Shown: positions 42,392 through 52,101, counted from the first letter of the stretch. The stretch is 64,000 bases of DNA from G963422565 sp963422565 (GCA_963422565.1 OY730228.1:1488001-1552000); one strand, 5' to 3'. Notes: generated by a model from the sequence alone, not told the origin. Numbers and translations: made by a program.

Positions 42392-45340
42392 CTAGCGGCC
42401 GATCGAGGCGATCGCCGCCGCCGTGAGGCTGACCCTGCTGAGCACCTCGGTCACCTCGCTGGCGATCACCCCGAGCCCGAGCGGAGCCGGATCGCGCGGC
42501 ACCACGATGGAGCTGCCCGGCAAAATCTTCGTCCGCGAGTAGTTCCAGCTCGACAGTTTGAGCCGTTCCGCCGCACCGTTGGGGAAAACCACGAACATTC
42601 TGCCCTCTTCCGCCGAATCGTCGAGCCCGCCGGCGAGCTCGATATAGTCCTCGCTACGGAGATCGGACAGGAACTGATAGGCGCCGGGGTTGAGGACGGC
42701 GCCGCTGACACGCACCGTCGTTGGGCGCGCCGGCATCATCAGCCTGTCGCCCGGCTCGAGAAAAAAGTTGAGATCGGACCGGGCGGACAGCAGCGCCGGA
42801 TCGACATGAACGACGATACGCCCATGTACCGGCGCGCTCCGCAAACGGTCGATCAGCGTCTGGGACGCCTTCGTGACCTCCGCGACTCCCCGGGAGAAAT
42901 CCCCAATTTTGGCGACCGTCGAGAAGGTCAACTGCTCCGCCAGCCGCACATTCGCTTGCCTCTCGATCTCGGCAGCCGACGTCCGCAGGAACACGGCGCC
43001 CGCCGGATATGCGATCCCGGTCAGGCCGCCGGCGCGCGCCATGACTTCCGAAAGCCGTTCTCCCCGCCTTATCATGTAACGGCCGGGGCGCCGAAACTGG
43101 CCCACGAGCTCGACCGTGCCGTAATGCGGGGTCTGCGCGCCAGCGATGCGAAGCGAGTCGCCAGCGCGGACTCGTGAGGCGTCCGCCGCCGTTCCGCCGC
43201 TTCGGCGGTCGACCAGGACGGTACTGTTGACGACATCCACCGTTCCGGTGCCGTCCAACGGCCTCGCGAAGGTCGCGTTGACGGTCAACGGATGGGACTC
43301 ATGGGTGGGCCCGCCGGCCAGGGCGACCATGGACGCGACCGTGCTCTCTCCGGCAATGGGATATAAGCCGGGCGCGACCACCGCGCCGGTCACGACCACC
43401 GAATGCTTGAGGAGGAAGAACAGAAGATCGGGAAAGGCCTCGTACAGATACGGGCAGGGAATGACATCGATGACGCTCTTCGGCTGAAGCGTCCGGATGC
43501 CCCCGTCGACCTCGTGCAACGGGCTCCCGCCGCCCGCCGTGTGGGCCGTCAGCAGTTCGAGCAGCCCGGCGCAGGAGTACTCGGTCCGCACATATTTTCC
43601 GTCGCCCTCGTTTGTCCCGTCGCTCTCGCGCCAGACGAAACCGGTCGACCTCGCCCCGGCCTCATCCGACTGCCGCAGGGCGACGCTCGGAGGAATCCGC
43701 CCCGACCTCGCCCAGGCCTCATCCGACTGCCGCAGGGCGACGCTCGGAGGAATCCGCCCCGACCTCGCCCAGGCCTCATCCGACTGCCGCAGGGCGACGC
43801 TCGGAGGAATCCGCCCCGACCTCGCCCCGGCCTCATCCGACTGCCGCAGGGCGACGCTCGGAGGAATCCACCCCGACCTCGCCCAGGCCTCATCCGACTG
43901 CCGCAGAGCGACGCTCGGAGGAATCTGCCCCGACCTCGCCGCCCGTACGTCGGCGGAGCCCAGGAACGCGACGGCGCGGCGGGAGATGACGATCACCTCG
44001 TCCTTCGACTGCAGCGCCAGATCGCCGGCGCCCGACAGAATCCCGCCGAGATCGAACGGAATATAGACCGGCTTCAGCGTGTTCCGGTCGACCCGCCGAA
44101 CGACGGCAAACGGAAGATAGGCGTCGTCCCGTAGGACTCCCGTCTCGGGGATCAGCGCGCGCAGCGATCCGGCGACCTGCAGCGGCCGCATGCCGGGAAC
44201 GCGCACGGCGCCCCGGAGCCGGATGTGGTCGACGAGCAGATTCGCCGCGGGCTGGACGCTGACGATGTCGCCGTTGCGCACCCGGACCAGCGCCGGCTGC
44301 GGGTGCGCCTGGATCAGGTCGCGCCCGTCCTTGTCGATCGAGATACGGACGAAGCGGTTACCTTGAGGGCGGATCGGCCCGCCGGCATAGGCGACGGCGT
44401 CGTCGAGCGACGGGCGGGTGCCGACCGGCAGTTCGAATATCCCCGGCCGCTTGACGTGGCCCGCCACCGCGATGGTCGGGCCGATCGTCGGGACGACGAT
44501 CCGATCGCCCTCGCGCAGCGCGATGTCCTGTCGGATGACGCCGTGGAGCAGCAGCTCGTAGAGATCGACCGTGCGGACGCTGCCGCTCCGGTCGATCCGG
44601 ATACTCCGAAGGCTGCCGCTCCGCTTGGGTCCGCCGGCGCGGACCAGCACGTCCATCAACGTCGACAAGGACGTCATGTAGTAGAGGCCGGGGAACCTCA
44701 CCTCGCCGACGACCGTGACGTTGATGCTGCGCAGTCTCCCGACGGAAACGTAGATCTCGGTACCGAGCATCGTCCGTTCGACAATGGCGCGGAGCTCCGC
44801 GCGAACCTCGCCGAAGGTCCTGCCGGCGGCGGCGATCGGCGGCAGACCCGGGACGACGATTCGCCCGTTCCGATCGACCTGGGAGAGGATGTTCTGCCAG
44901 GTCTGCCCCTGCAGAGTGACATTGACCTCGTCGCCGACCCCGAGGCGGTAGGACTCGTTGATCGCCCCGGTGATCGGCGCCGGCGCCGGCGCGTCGGCGC
45001 GAAACGACCGATAGCCGAACTGGCGCAAGCTTTCGCCGGGCCTTAGCGTCAAGCTGTCGCCGGCCCGTCGCGCATAGTCCTCCGACAATGTCGTCGGCGG
45101 CAGGGCCCCCGGCAGCCTGCGGTCCGCGGCCGGCGCCCGGATCCGCGCCGCCCCCGGGGTCGCGGATCCGGGCGGATCCAGCGGCCGGATCACCAGCGGA
45201 CGCTGCGTCGTCGAGCCGATCGCGCCCAGGCTCTGCAGCTGGCCGATCGGCGCGACGCCCTCTTGCGCCCGTGCCGGGGGGAAGAGAGTCGCAAGCAGCA
45301 CGAGAGCGCCGCAGAATATGGTCCTGTATGTCGCCATCAT
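42392..45340 (-). CDS. Large polysaccharide-export/SLBB-domain protein
   Basis: A 982-residue outer-envelope protein of the Wza/capsule-export superfamily. A Sec signal peptide (about 1-27, MMATYRTIFCGALVLLATLF) is followed by a poly-export domain opening with YRLGVGDEVNVTLQGQ at 131-146. Several SLBB domains follow, recognised by repeats such as VVGEVRFPGLYYM, VAGHVKRPGIFEL, VTGAVVAPGLYPI, LVGQFRRPGRYMI and VSGAVLNPGAYQF. Residues about 471-565 are a five-fold tandem repeat of 19 residues absent from the family. There is no lipobox Cys after the signal, unlike Wza. No glycosyltransferase, Wzc or Wzx gene is near, so it is an orphan exporter. The start is chosen for the signal peptide; the site upstream is weak. 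Confidence 0.82.
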   Translation of the reverse strand: MMATYRTIFCGALVLLATLFPPARAQEGVAPIGQLQSLGAIGSTTQRPLVIRPLDPPGSATPGAARIRAPAADRRLPGALPPTTLSEDYARRAGDSLTLRPGESLRQFGYRSFRADAPAPAPITGAINESYRLGVGDEVNVTLQGQTWQNILSQVDRNGRIVVPGLPPIAAAGRTFGEVRAELRAIVERTMLGTEIYVSVGRLRSINVTVVGEVRFPGLYYMTSLSTLMDVLVRAGGPKRSGSLRSIRIDRSGSVRTVDLYELLLHGVIRQDIALREGDRIVVPTIGPTIAVAGHVKRPGIFELPVGTRPSLDDAVAYAGGPIRPQGNRFVRISIDKDGRDLIQAHPQPALVRVRNGDIVSVQPAANLLVDHIRLRGAVRVPGMRPLQVAGSLRALIPETGVLRDDAYLPFAVVRRVDRNTLKPVYIPFDLGGILSGAGDLALQSKDEVIVISRRAVAFLGSADVRAARSGQIPPSVALRQSDEAWARSGWIPPSVALRQSDEAGARSGRIPPSVALRQSDEAWARSGRIPPSVALRQSDEAWARSGRIPPSVALRQSDEAGARSTGFVWRESDGTNEGDGKYVRTEYSCAGLLELLTAHTAGGGSPLHEVDGGIRTLQPKSVIDVIPCPYLYEAFPDLLFFLLKHSVVVTGAVVAPGLYPIAGESTVASMVALAGGPTHESHPLTVNATFARPLDGTGTVDVVNSTVLVDRRSGGTAADASRVRAGDSLRIAGAQTPHYGTVELVGQFRRPGRYMIRRGERLSEVMARAGGLTGIAYPAGAVFLRTSAAEIERQANVRLAEQLTFSTVAKIGDFSRGVAEVTKASQTLIDRLRSAPVHGRIVVHVDPALLSARSDLNFFLEPGDRLMMPARPTTVRVSGAVLNPGAYQFLSDLRSEDYIELAGGLDDSAEEGRMFVVFPNGAAERLKLSSWNYSRTKILPGSSIVVPRDPAPLGLGVIASEVTEVLSRVSLTAAAIASIGR
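43647..43931 (-). repeat. 57-bp minisatellite, five copies, in frame within the SLBB protein
   Basis: Five consecutive 57-base units start at 43647, 43704, 43761, 43818 and 43875, and the first 9 bases of a sixth follow at 43932. Units differ at only a few positions. Each encodes 19 residues, SGRIPPSVALRQSDEAWAR with small changes (R/W/Q at position 3, W/G near the end). As 57 is a multiple of three, copy number can change without a frameshift. Confidence 0.95.
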
Positions 45341-45477
45341 CTCGCGACTTCGCCGGGTTCTCGCCGCGTCCGAGCCGGGAGCCGTCCCCGGCAGGCGACG
45401 CCGTGCCGAGCGGACCATACCCGGTTCGCCCGCCATGGTAAACTTGACCGCGCCGTTCCCATTGCTGGGAGAGCGAG

Positions 45478-46398
45478 ATGATCCGATTGACGGTTCCCGA
45501 GTCGCTGGAGAGCTTTTGGATCGAGACTCCGGACGGCGCGCGTATTCTGGCCCGGCGCCACGGCGTCGCCGACGCGCCGCTACGCATCCTGCTGAGCCAC
45601 GGCAACGGGTTCGCGATCGATGGATATCTGGCGTTCTGGCTGCCGCTCTGCGCACGCTACGATGTCGTCGTCTTCGACATGCGCGGCCATGGCCGCAGCG
45701 GGCGCGGGGATCCTGCGCGCCACGACTATCCGCATATGGCGCGCGACATCGGCGCGGTCCATGACGGGGCGACGGCGCGGTTGGGCGCCAAGCGGTCGCT
45801 CGGCCTGTTCCATTCCATGTCGGGGCGGGCGGCGATGCACGATGCGATCGACATCGCTTGGCGCTGGGACGCCCTTGTCCTCGTCGATCCCCCGGACATC
45901 CCGCCCGAGGGGCACCCGCTGCACGACGGCTCGGTCGCGTTCGAGCGGCGTCTCGCCGACTGGGCGCGGGCGCGCCGCGACCGATTCGCGGACCCGTCCG
46001 AGCAGGCCGCCCTCTACGCGTCGAGCCGGGTCCACAAGGGTTGGACGGCCGGCAGCCATGCGCTGATGGCCGAGGCGGTGCTGCGCTCCAACGGCGCCGA
46101 CGGAAGCTGGGGGCTGGTCTGCCCCCGAGATCTCGAGGCCGAAATCTATCTCGCGAACATCGCCATGGATCTCTGGCCGCGCGCGTCCGATTTCGGCGGG
46201 CCGGTGCTGCTGCTGGGCGCCGATCCCACGCGGGACAGGCCCTCGCCGACGGCGCGGCCCAACGCGGCCATGGCCGAAGAGGGCGGTTTCGACTATCGCC
46301 GGATCGACGGGGCGGGCCACATGCTCCAGATCGAGGCGCCGGCCGCCTGTCTGGCGGCGCTCCACGCCTTCATCGACCGTCACCGGCTGGATCGCTGA
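45478..46398 (+). CDS. Alpha/beta hydrolase
   Basis: A cytoplasmic alpha/beta-hydrolase of 306 residues. LLSHGNGFAID is the oxyanion region, FDMRGHGRSG the strand-4 motif, FHSMSGRA the nucleophile elbow (Ser in HSMSG) and GAGHMLQ the catalytic His. A GGGAGAG site precedes the ATG. It diverges from the SLBB gene over a 137-base spacer and converges on the next hydrolase with a 29-base overlap. Substrate unknown; epoxide hydrolase, haloalkane dehalogenase or esterase activity are all possible. Confidence 0.82.
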   Translation: MIRLTVPESLESFWIETPDGARILARRHGVADAPLRILLSHGNGFAIDGYLAFWLPLCARYDVVVFDMRGHGRSGRGDPARHDYPHMARDIGAVHDGATARLGAKRSLGLFHSMSGRAAMHDAIDIAWRWDALVLVDPPDIPPEGHPLHDGSVAFERRLADWARARRDRFADPSEQAALYASSRVHKGWTAGSHALMAEAVLRSNGADGSWGLVCPRDLEAEIYLANIAMDLWPRASDFGGPVLLLGADPTRDRPSPTARPNAAMAEEGGFDYRRIDGAGHMLQIEAPAACLAALHAFIDRHRLDR

Positions 46399-47251
46399 GC
46401 GCCAGCGCCAGCATCGCCCGGCCGATCTCGCTCTCCCGCCGCGCCATCTCGCCCATCAGCGAGAAATGGTCGTGGCCCTCGGCGGCGATCGTCCGCACCT
46501 CGTGTCCGGCCCGGACGAGAGCCCGCGCATAGTCTTCCGACTGGCGCCGAAACTCGCTGCTCTCCCGGGCGCCCCAAGCGACGACCACGGGGCAGCAGGC
46601 CTCGGGGATGCGGCGGATCGGGCTGTTGCGCGCCGCGCTTTCGTCGTCGAGCGCGAGATGCGCGCCGGTGGCGATCCGCCTCAGCGGTGCGAGATCGAAT
46701 ATCCCGCTCATCGCGCAGGCGCCCTTCAGGACATCGGCCGGCAGGCCGTGCGCGTCCTGCCAGCCGGGGGCCAGCAACATGCCGACCAGATGGCCGCCGG
46801 CAGAGTTGCCGGAGACGACGATCCGTTCCGGATCGCCGCCGAACCCCGCCGCGTTGGCGTGGATCCAGCCGATGGCGGCGCGGGCGTCGGCGACGATCTC
46901 GTCGAGCGAGACCGCCGGGGCCAGCCGATAGTCGATCGGGACCCAGACGATGCCGGCCCCGTTGTAGAGCGGCGCCGGGAAGCGGCGCCCGGCCTTCCCG
47001 CCGCCCTTCCAGTAGCCGCCATGGATATAGACCATGATCGGCGCGCGGCGCGCGCGGGTCGGCACGAAGATGTCGAGCCTTTGGAGCGAGTCGCCGCCAT
47101 AGGCGATATCGAGCCGCCCGGCTCCCTCGGCGACGACGGCATCCGAAGCCGCGCGGTAGCCGGCCTGCAGCCCGTCGACATCCGGAACGCCGACCGTCAC
47201 GTCGTATAGTCGGTCGAGCGCCTCGGCGGAGAGTTCGCGATGGTCGGTCAT
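46370..47251 (-). CDS. Alpha/beta hydrolase, arylformamidase/HSL-like
   Basis: A 293-residue hydrolase of the group that includes kynurenine formamidase and BD-FAE-type esterases. The HGGYWKGG oxyanion motif is characteristic, the nucleophile Ser lies in VSGNSAGGH, and the catalytic His is in AEGHDHFSLMG. The start at MTDHREL is preferred over a longer frame with an Arg-rich lead. No other kynurenine-pathway gene is in the window. It may cleave N-formyl or ester groups of aromatic intermediates, but this is inference. Confidence 0.82.
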   Translation of the reverse strand: MTDHRELSAEALDRLYDVTVGVPDVDGLQAGYRAASDAVVAEGAGRLDIAYGGDSLQRLDIFVPTRARRAPIMVYIHGGYWKGGGKAGRRFPAPLYNGAGIVWVPIDYRLAPAVSLDEIVADARAAIGWIHANAAGFGGDPERIVVSGNSAGGHLVGMLLAPGWQDAHGLPADVLKGACAMSGIFDLAPLRRIATGAHLALDDESAARNSPIRRIPEACCPVVVAWGARESSEFRRQSEDYARALVRAGHEVRTIAAEGHDHFSLMGEMARRESEIGRAMLALALSDPAGDGR

Positions 47252-47277
47252 CCCTCGGCTCCCGTTGGGCCGCCGGC

Positions 47278-47412
47278 GTGGCAATTATCGTTTCGGCGTC
47301 CTGGCGGCCGGTTATCGAGGAAGGACCCCCACCCCGACCCTTGACCTCGAGGGGAAGGGGCGAGAGAGGGCGGGGGGGGGCCTCTCCCCGGGGGAAGGGG
47401 AGGAAAGGGTGC
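47278..47412 (-). repeat. Dispersed intergenic repeat, copy D
   Basis: On the plus strand it reads TTATCGTTTCGGCGTCCTGG, then CGAGGAAGGACCC, a C/G-rich core around ACCTCGAGGGG, and ends in GGGGGAAGGGGAGG. This matches the 5' part of copy B as written on the plus strand, so it is opposite in orientation to copies A and C. It occupies the gap before the second TRAP locus. Confidence 0.6.
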
Positions 47413-47545
47413 CGATCACATATTCCCAAAATGAGAACCGCCGACGCCGGCGCGCGATGTTCGCATGGCCCGGCCGGTTTCGCTACCATATCGAGCGGCA
47501 CCAAACGGTACCGGAGATGTTGTCGCCACCCGAGAGGAGGCCGAC

Positions 47546-48553
47546 ATGCGTATTCGCGGATTGTCGATATTCGCCGCGGCGGCGATCGCGGGCGCGGCGC
47601 TCGCCCGGGCGCCCTCGGCGGGGGCCGAGACGACGCTCGGTTTCGTCACCAACTGGGCGAAGACCGTCTACTCGCCGGCCCGGACCCTGCAATGGATGGA
47701 GGCGTTCAACGCGAGCCCCGAGGCCGCGGCGGCCGGGATCCGGATTTCCTATGTCGGCGGGCCGGAAACCACGCCGGCGCTCGAGCAGTTGACGGCGGTC
47801 CGTAACGGCGTGTTCGACCTGATGTTCGGCGCCGCCGGCTATTACGTCGGGCAGGTCCCCGAGGCCTTCGCGCTCTACGGGACCCGGATCACGCCGACCG
47901 CAGCGCGGGCGAACGGCGGCATCGACCTCCTGGCCGAGATCTACCGCGAGAAGTCCAACACCCACGTGCTGGGCTGGGTCGCCGCCGGAATCGGCTACCA
48001 TGCCTGGCTCAAGGAGAAGCCGCGTCTCCGAAAGGACGGGACACCGGACCTCGGCGGCCTGAAAATCCGCTCCTCGCCGCTCTACCGCGGCTGGCTAAAG
48101 AGCATGGGTGCGACCCAGGTCATGGTGCCGGCTCCCGGAATCTATACTGCGATGGAACGCGGCACCGTCGACGGCGCCGCCTGGCCCGGGCTCGGCGTGA
48201 CCGATTTCGGCTGGGAGAAGTTCGTCGAGTACCGTATCGACCCGCCGGTCTGGCAGTTCGACAATCTTCTCTGGATCAATCTCGACAGATGGAACGGGCT
48301 CACGGATGCGCAGAGGGATGCGCTCACCGCATCGGTGATCGGGTTCGAGCGCGACGCCTACGACTACTATGCCGCCCTGGCCGCGGCCGAACGAAAGAAG
48401 ACGCTGGCGGCGGGCGTCCAGCCCTTCGCGCTCCAGGGCGCGGCGGCGAAGACGCACATCCGGAGGGCGGAGGCCCTTCAATGGGCGCAGATCGCGGCGA
48501 AGAAATCGGCGTATTACGACCGGCTGCGGGAAAAGTTCCCGCCGACCGAGTGA
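47546..48553 (+). CDS. dctP: TRAP transporter substrate-binding protein 2
   Basis: The periplasmic receptor of a second TRAP system, 335 residues. The signal peptide spans about 1-29 (MRIRGLSIFAAAAIAGAALA, cleavage near AGA/ET). The conserved substrate-binding Arg lies in LGGLKIRSSP, and IYTAMERGTVDGAAWP is the DctP signature. GAGAGGAGG lies upstream of the ATG. It resembles receptor 1 along its length (for example FDLMFGAAGYY versus YDLMFTAASYH) but is clearly diverged, so the two systems should carry different, related carboxylates. Confidence 0.9.
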   Translation: MRIRGLSIFAAAAIAGAALARAPSAGAETTLGFVTNWAKTVYSPARTLQWMEAFNASPEAAAAGIRISYVGGPETTPALEQLTAVRNGVFDLMFGAAGYYVGQVPEAFALYGTRITPTAARANGGIDLLAEIYREKSNTHVLGWVAAGIGYHAWLKEKPRLRKDGTPDLGGLKIRSSPLYRGWLKSMGATQVMVPAPGIYTAMERGTVDGAAWPGLGVTDFGWEKFVEYRIDPPVWQFDNLLWINLDRWNGLTDAQRDALTASVIGFERDAYDYYAALAAAERKKTLAAGVQPFALQGAAAKTHIRRAEALQWAQIAAKKSAYYDRLREKFPPTE

Positions 48554-48584
48554 TAGCGGCCGCGGGACGCGGTCGGGAGCCCGC

Positions 48585-49094
48585 TTGCGCTCCCTGATCA
48601 GGGTCTACGACGCCGTCGTTCCGGGCCTGGCGGTCGTCGCCGGGGCCATGGTGGCGTCCGTGTTCCTCGCGATCGTCCATGACGTGGCCCTGCGCAGCAC
48701 CGGGTTCCACCCGCCGGCCTGGACCAGCGCGCTCACGGAATACGCGCTTCTCTACATGACCATGCTCGGCGCGCCCTGGCTGGTGCGGACGCGCGGCCAT
48801 GTCTTCGTCGACTCCATCGCCCGCCGCTTTGGCCCGGCGCTCCGTCAGCGGGTCGAAGCGGGCGTCTACGGCCTCTGCATCCTGATATGCCTGGTTCTCT
48901 CCTACTATGCGATCGACCAGGGCCTGGCTGCCGCCGCGCGCGGCGAGGAGGACTGGCGGTCGATCGTCATGCCGAGATGGGTCCTGTTCGCCGCCATGCC
49001 GATCGGCTTCATCCCGTGCGCTCTGGAATTTCTGCGTTTTCTCCTCGGTCCCGACAGCATGTATGCCAGCGGCCGCTCGGCGGGCAGTCTGTGA
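48585..49094 (+). CDS. dctQ: TRAP transporter small permease 2
   Basis: A four-helix membrane subunit of 169 residues. The motif WTSALTEYALLYMTMLGAPW and the WLVRTRGHVFVDS block match DctQ 1. The frame lacks an ATG before the first helix; TTG at 48585 is chosen because GGGAG lies 5 bases upstream and the product then begins MRSLIRVYDAVV. It follows the receptor gene by 31 bases. Only a weak 5-bp stem is seen in that gap, in contrast to the first TRAP locus. Confidence 0.82.
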   Translation: MRSLIRVYDAVVPGLAVVAGAMVASVFLAIVHDVALRSTGFHPPAWTSALTEYALLYMTMLGAPWLVRTRGHVFVDSIARRFGPALRQRVEAGVYGLCILICLVLSYYAIDQGLAAAARGEEDWRSIVMPRWVLFAAMPIGFIPCALEFLRFLLGPDSMYASGRSAGSL

Positions 49095-49134
49095 TCGCGG
49101 GCCTCGGGCCGACGACGGCGGAACGGGCGCGGCG

Positions 49135-50448
49135 ATGGAATGGTACGAATCGGGCGCGCTGATCGTCGGTGCGCTGATCGCGCTCATCGCGCTGTCGGTG
49201 CCGGTGGCCTTCGCCTTCCTCGCGGTCAGCATCGCCGGAATGCTGATCTTCATCGGCGGCGAGGCGGGCCTGCAGCAGATCGCCGTCAACGCCACCGCGG
49301 CGATCACCCGGTTCGTGTTTCTGCCGATCCCGCTCTTCGTGCTGATGGGGGAGCTGTTCTTCCACACCGGGTTGGCGGTCCGCGTGTTCGACGCCCTCGA
49401 CGCCCTGTTCGGCCGGCTGCCGGGGCGGCTATCCTACGTCACGGTCGCCGGCGGGACGATGTTCGCGACGCTGTCCGGGACCAGCATGGGAAGCACCGCG
49501 ATGCTGGGCGCCCTGCTGGTGCCCGAGATGACGCGGCGCGGCTACAAGCCCCATATGGCGATGGGCCCGATCCTCGGAGCGGGCGGGCTCGCCATGATCG
49601 TCCCGCCGTCCGGCCTCGCGGTGCTGCTCGGCAGCATCGCCCGCATCGACATCGGCAAGCTGCTGATCGCCGGCGTCCTCCCCGGCCTCTTCCTGGCGCT
49701 GCTCTATATGGCGACGGTCTTCGTTCAGGTTCGCATCGACCCCGCGGCGGCGCCCCGCTACGATATCCCCCGCGTCGCATGGACGACCAGGCTGGGGCTG
49801 ATCGCGGCGACTCTGCTGCCGATGGGCTTCGTGGTGTTCATGGTGATCGGGCTGATCCTGCTCGGCATCGCGACGCCTACCGAGTCTGCGGCCTTCGGCG
49901 TACTCGGGGTCCTCATCCTGGCGGCGGCGTTCCGAAGGCTGACACGCAAGGCGGTCCTCGACTCGCTGACCGGAACGCTGCGGGTGACCGTGATGGTCCT
50001 GATCATCGTGCTCGCCTCCTCGACCTTCAGCCAGATACTCGCGATCTCGGGCGCCAGCCGCGGCCTCGTCCAATGGGTCGTCGGGCTCGAATTCCCGCCG
50101 CTCGGCGTCCTGATGGCGATGTTCCTGCTGCTCCTGCTGCTGGGCATGCTGATGGACCAAGTCTCGATGATGCTGATCACGGTGCCGATCTTCTTTCCGT
50201 TGGCGCTGACGCTCGGCTTCGATCCGATCTGGTTCGGCATCGTGGTGCTGCTCGCGCTCGAGATCGGCGGCGTCACCCCGCCGTTCGGGCTCGGCCTGTT
50301 CGTCATGCTGGGCGTCGCGCCCGGCGGGACGACGCTGGGAGACGTCTCGCGCGCCGTCCTGCCCTTCGTCGGCTGCGATGTCCTGCTGTTCTTCCTGATG
50401 ATCGCGTTCCCTTGGATCGCGACCTATCTGCCCGGGCTGATGGGCTGA
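49135..50448 (+). CDS. dctM: TRAP transporter large permease 2
   Basis: A 437-residue membrane subunit of about 12 helices. LSVPVAFAFLAVS, PIPLFVLMGELFFHTG, GTMFATLSGTSMGSTAMLG, MGPILGAGGLAMIVPPSGL and MDQVSMMLITVPIFFP match DctM 1 nearly block for block. The ATG at 49135 starts the conserved N-terminus, 40 bases after dctQ 2. It converges on a GMC oxidoreductase gene with a 9-base gap. No metabolic gene is co-transcribed downstream. Confidence 0.93.
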   Translation: MEWYESGALIVGALIALIALSVPVAFAFLAVSIAGMLIFIGGEAGLQQIAVNATAAITRFVFLPIPLFVLMGELFFHTGLAVRVFDALDALFGRLPGRLSYVTVAGGTMFATLSGTSMGSTAMLGALLVPEMTRRGYKPHMAMGPILGAGGLAMIVPPSGLAVLLGSIARIDIGKLLIAGVLPGLFLALLYMATVFVQVRIDPAAAPRYDIPRVAWTTRLGLIAATLLPMGFVVFMVIGLILLGIATPTESAAFGVLGVLILAAAFRRLTRKAVLDSLTGTLRVTVMVLIIVLASSTFSQILAISGASRGLVQWVVGLEFPPLGVLMAMFLLLLLLGMLMDQVSMMLITVPIFFPLALTLGFDPIWFGIVVLLALEIGGVTPPFGLGLFVMLGVAPGGTTLGDVSRAVLPFVGCDVLLFFLMIAFPWIATYLPGLMG

Positions 50449-50457
50449 CGCGGCGAT

Positions 50458-52101
50458 TCAGACTCCCTGCGCCGCCGGCGGCGGCGGCCGCCCGGCGATC
50501 ATGTCGGCGGCCTTCTCGGCCATCATCAGCACGCAGGCATTGATGTTGCCGGAGACGAGGTCGGGCATCGCCGCCGCGTCGACCACGCGCAGCCCCGCGA
50601 CGCCACGGACGCGGAGCTCCGGATCGAGAACCGCGCCGCCGTCGATTCCCATCCGGCAGCTGCCCGCCGGGTGGTGCGCGGTGACCGCGGTGGCGCGGAT
50701 CCAGCCGGCGAGATCGGCATCGGTCCGGACGCCGGGGCCTGGCTGGATCTCTCCCTTGCCGTATCGGGCGAGCGGCGGCCGCGAGAGAATCTCGCGGGCC
50801 GCGGCGACTCCCCGCCGCAACGTCGCCAGATCCGCTTTCGCCGCGAGGAAGTTCTGGGCGATCCGCATCGGCGCCCGCGGATCGGCCGAACGCAGCGATA
50901 TGCGGCCACGGCTCTCCGGGTGCAGCAGGACCGGGCGGAGCGCGAACCCATCCGCATAGGCCGGGGCGGCGCCGGGGAACCAGGGCCGGGCGTCGGGCGC
51001 GGTGCCGCGGGTGATGAACTGGATGTCCGGCACGGCGAGCTCGGGCCGGGTCCGGACGAAGCCGTGCAAACCGTTGGGAAGCCAGGTGGCCGGCCCGGTG
51101 CCGAACAGAAGGCCGCGCGAAACGTTCCGGGCAAGCCGGTCGAACCTCATACTGGCGTGGAAATGTCCGGGCGCGCGGCGCGCGACGCTCACCATGACCG
51201 CGAGATGGTCCTGCAGTCCGACCCCGACGCCAGGCAGATCGTGGGCGACCGTGATCCCGAGGCCGCGGAGATGGTCGGCCGGCCCGATCCCCGACAGCAT
51301 CAGGAGCTGCGGCGAGTTGAAGGCCCCCCCGGCCAAGATCACCTCGCGCGCGACGCGGACGGTCCGTTCGGCACCCCCTCGGAAATAGGCGACGCCGGCG
51401 GCGCGGCCGCCCTCCAGGAGCACGCGATGGGCCAGCGCCCGGGCCGCGACATCGAGATTGCCGCGGTGGCGCGCCGGGCGCAGCCAGGCGGCGGCGCTGC
51501 AGCGGCGGCCGTCCCGGATCGTCCACTGGCTGCGCCCCAGACCCTCCTGTTCGGCGCCGTTATAGTCGTCGGTGGTACCGAACCCGGCCGAGACCCCGGC
51601 CTCGATCATGGCCGGAAACAGCGGGTCCCGGCTTCGCGAGAAGCGGACGCCGAGCGGACCCGAGCCGCCGCGATAGGCGTTCTCGCCATTCTCCCAACTC
51701 TCCGCCCGGCGGAAATAGGGGAGCACATCGGCATAGGACCAGCCGAGACAGCCCGTCTGCGCCCAGCGGTCGTAGTCCCGGCGGTTGCCGCGCACATAGG
51801 CCATGACGTTGATCGACGATGAGCCGCCGATCACCTTGCCGCGCATCGCCTCGATCCGCCGCCCGTCGAGCCCCGCCTCGGGCTCGGTGTCGAAACCCCA
51901 GTCGTGCTTGCGCCGGGCGTGCATCCGCCCAATGCCGATCGGGAGGTGGATCAACGGGTCGCGGTCGCGGGGGCCCGCCTCGATCAGCAAGATGCGGAGG
52001 TCGGGATCCTCGCTCAGCCGTCCGGCGAGGACGCAGCCCGCCGACCCCGCGCCGACGATGACGTAGTCGTATTCCGCCGCTGCCGCCCGATGTCGCGCCA
52101 T
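50458..52101 (-). CDS. GMC-family FAD-dependent oxidoreductase (choline dehydrogenase-like)
   Basis: A 547-residue flavoprotein that oxidises an alcohol. The N-terminal FAD-binding VIVGAGSAGCVLAGRL (14-29), the family motif GGSSSINVMAYVRG, the GMC signature 2 GGAFNSPQLLMLSGIGP and the C-terminal catalytic His region TAHHPAGSCRMG with GNINACVLM are all seen. Length fits the alcohol/choline dehydrogenase branch. No choline-pathway partner (BetB, BetI) is present. It diverges from the bicupin gene. Substrate unknown. Confidence 0.9.
   Translation of the reverse strand: MARHRAAAAEYDYVIVGAGSAGCVLAGRLSEDPDLRILLIEAGPRDRDPLIHLPIGIGRMHARRKHDWGFDTEPEAGLDGRRIEAMRGKVIGGSSSINVMAYVRGNRRDYDRWAQTGCLGWSYADVLPYFRRAESWENGENAYRGGSGPLGVRFSRSRDPLFPAMIEAGVSAGFGTTDDYNGAEQEGLGRSQWTIRDGRRCSAAAWLRPARHRGNLDVAARALAHRVLLEGGRAAGVAYFRGGAERTVRVAREVILAGGAFNSPQLLMLSGIGPADHLRGLGITVAHDLPGVGVGLQDHLAVMVSVARRAPGHFHASMRFDRLARNVSRGLLFGTGPATWLPNGLHGFVRTRPELAVPDIQFITRGTAPDARPWFPGAAPAYADGFALRPVLLHPESRGRISLRSADPRAPMRIAQNFLAAKADLATLRRGVAAAREILSRPPLARYGKGEIQPGPGVRTDADLAGWIRATAVTAHHPAGSCRMGIDGGAVLDPELRVRGVAGLRVVDAAAMPDLVSGNINACVLMMAEKAADMIAGRPPPPAAQGV

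Noticed and set aside
43647..43931. Possible CRISPR-like array
   Set aside because: Units are directly adjacent with no unique spacers, encode a protein in frame and lie inside a large gene; no cas genes are present.
43403..44134. Arg/Pro-rich repetitive open frames on the plus strand and shifted minus frames
   Set aside because: They are shadows of the 57-bp minisatellite in the SLBB gene; period 57 keeps every frame open.
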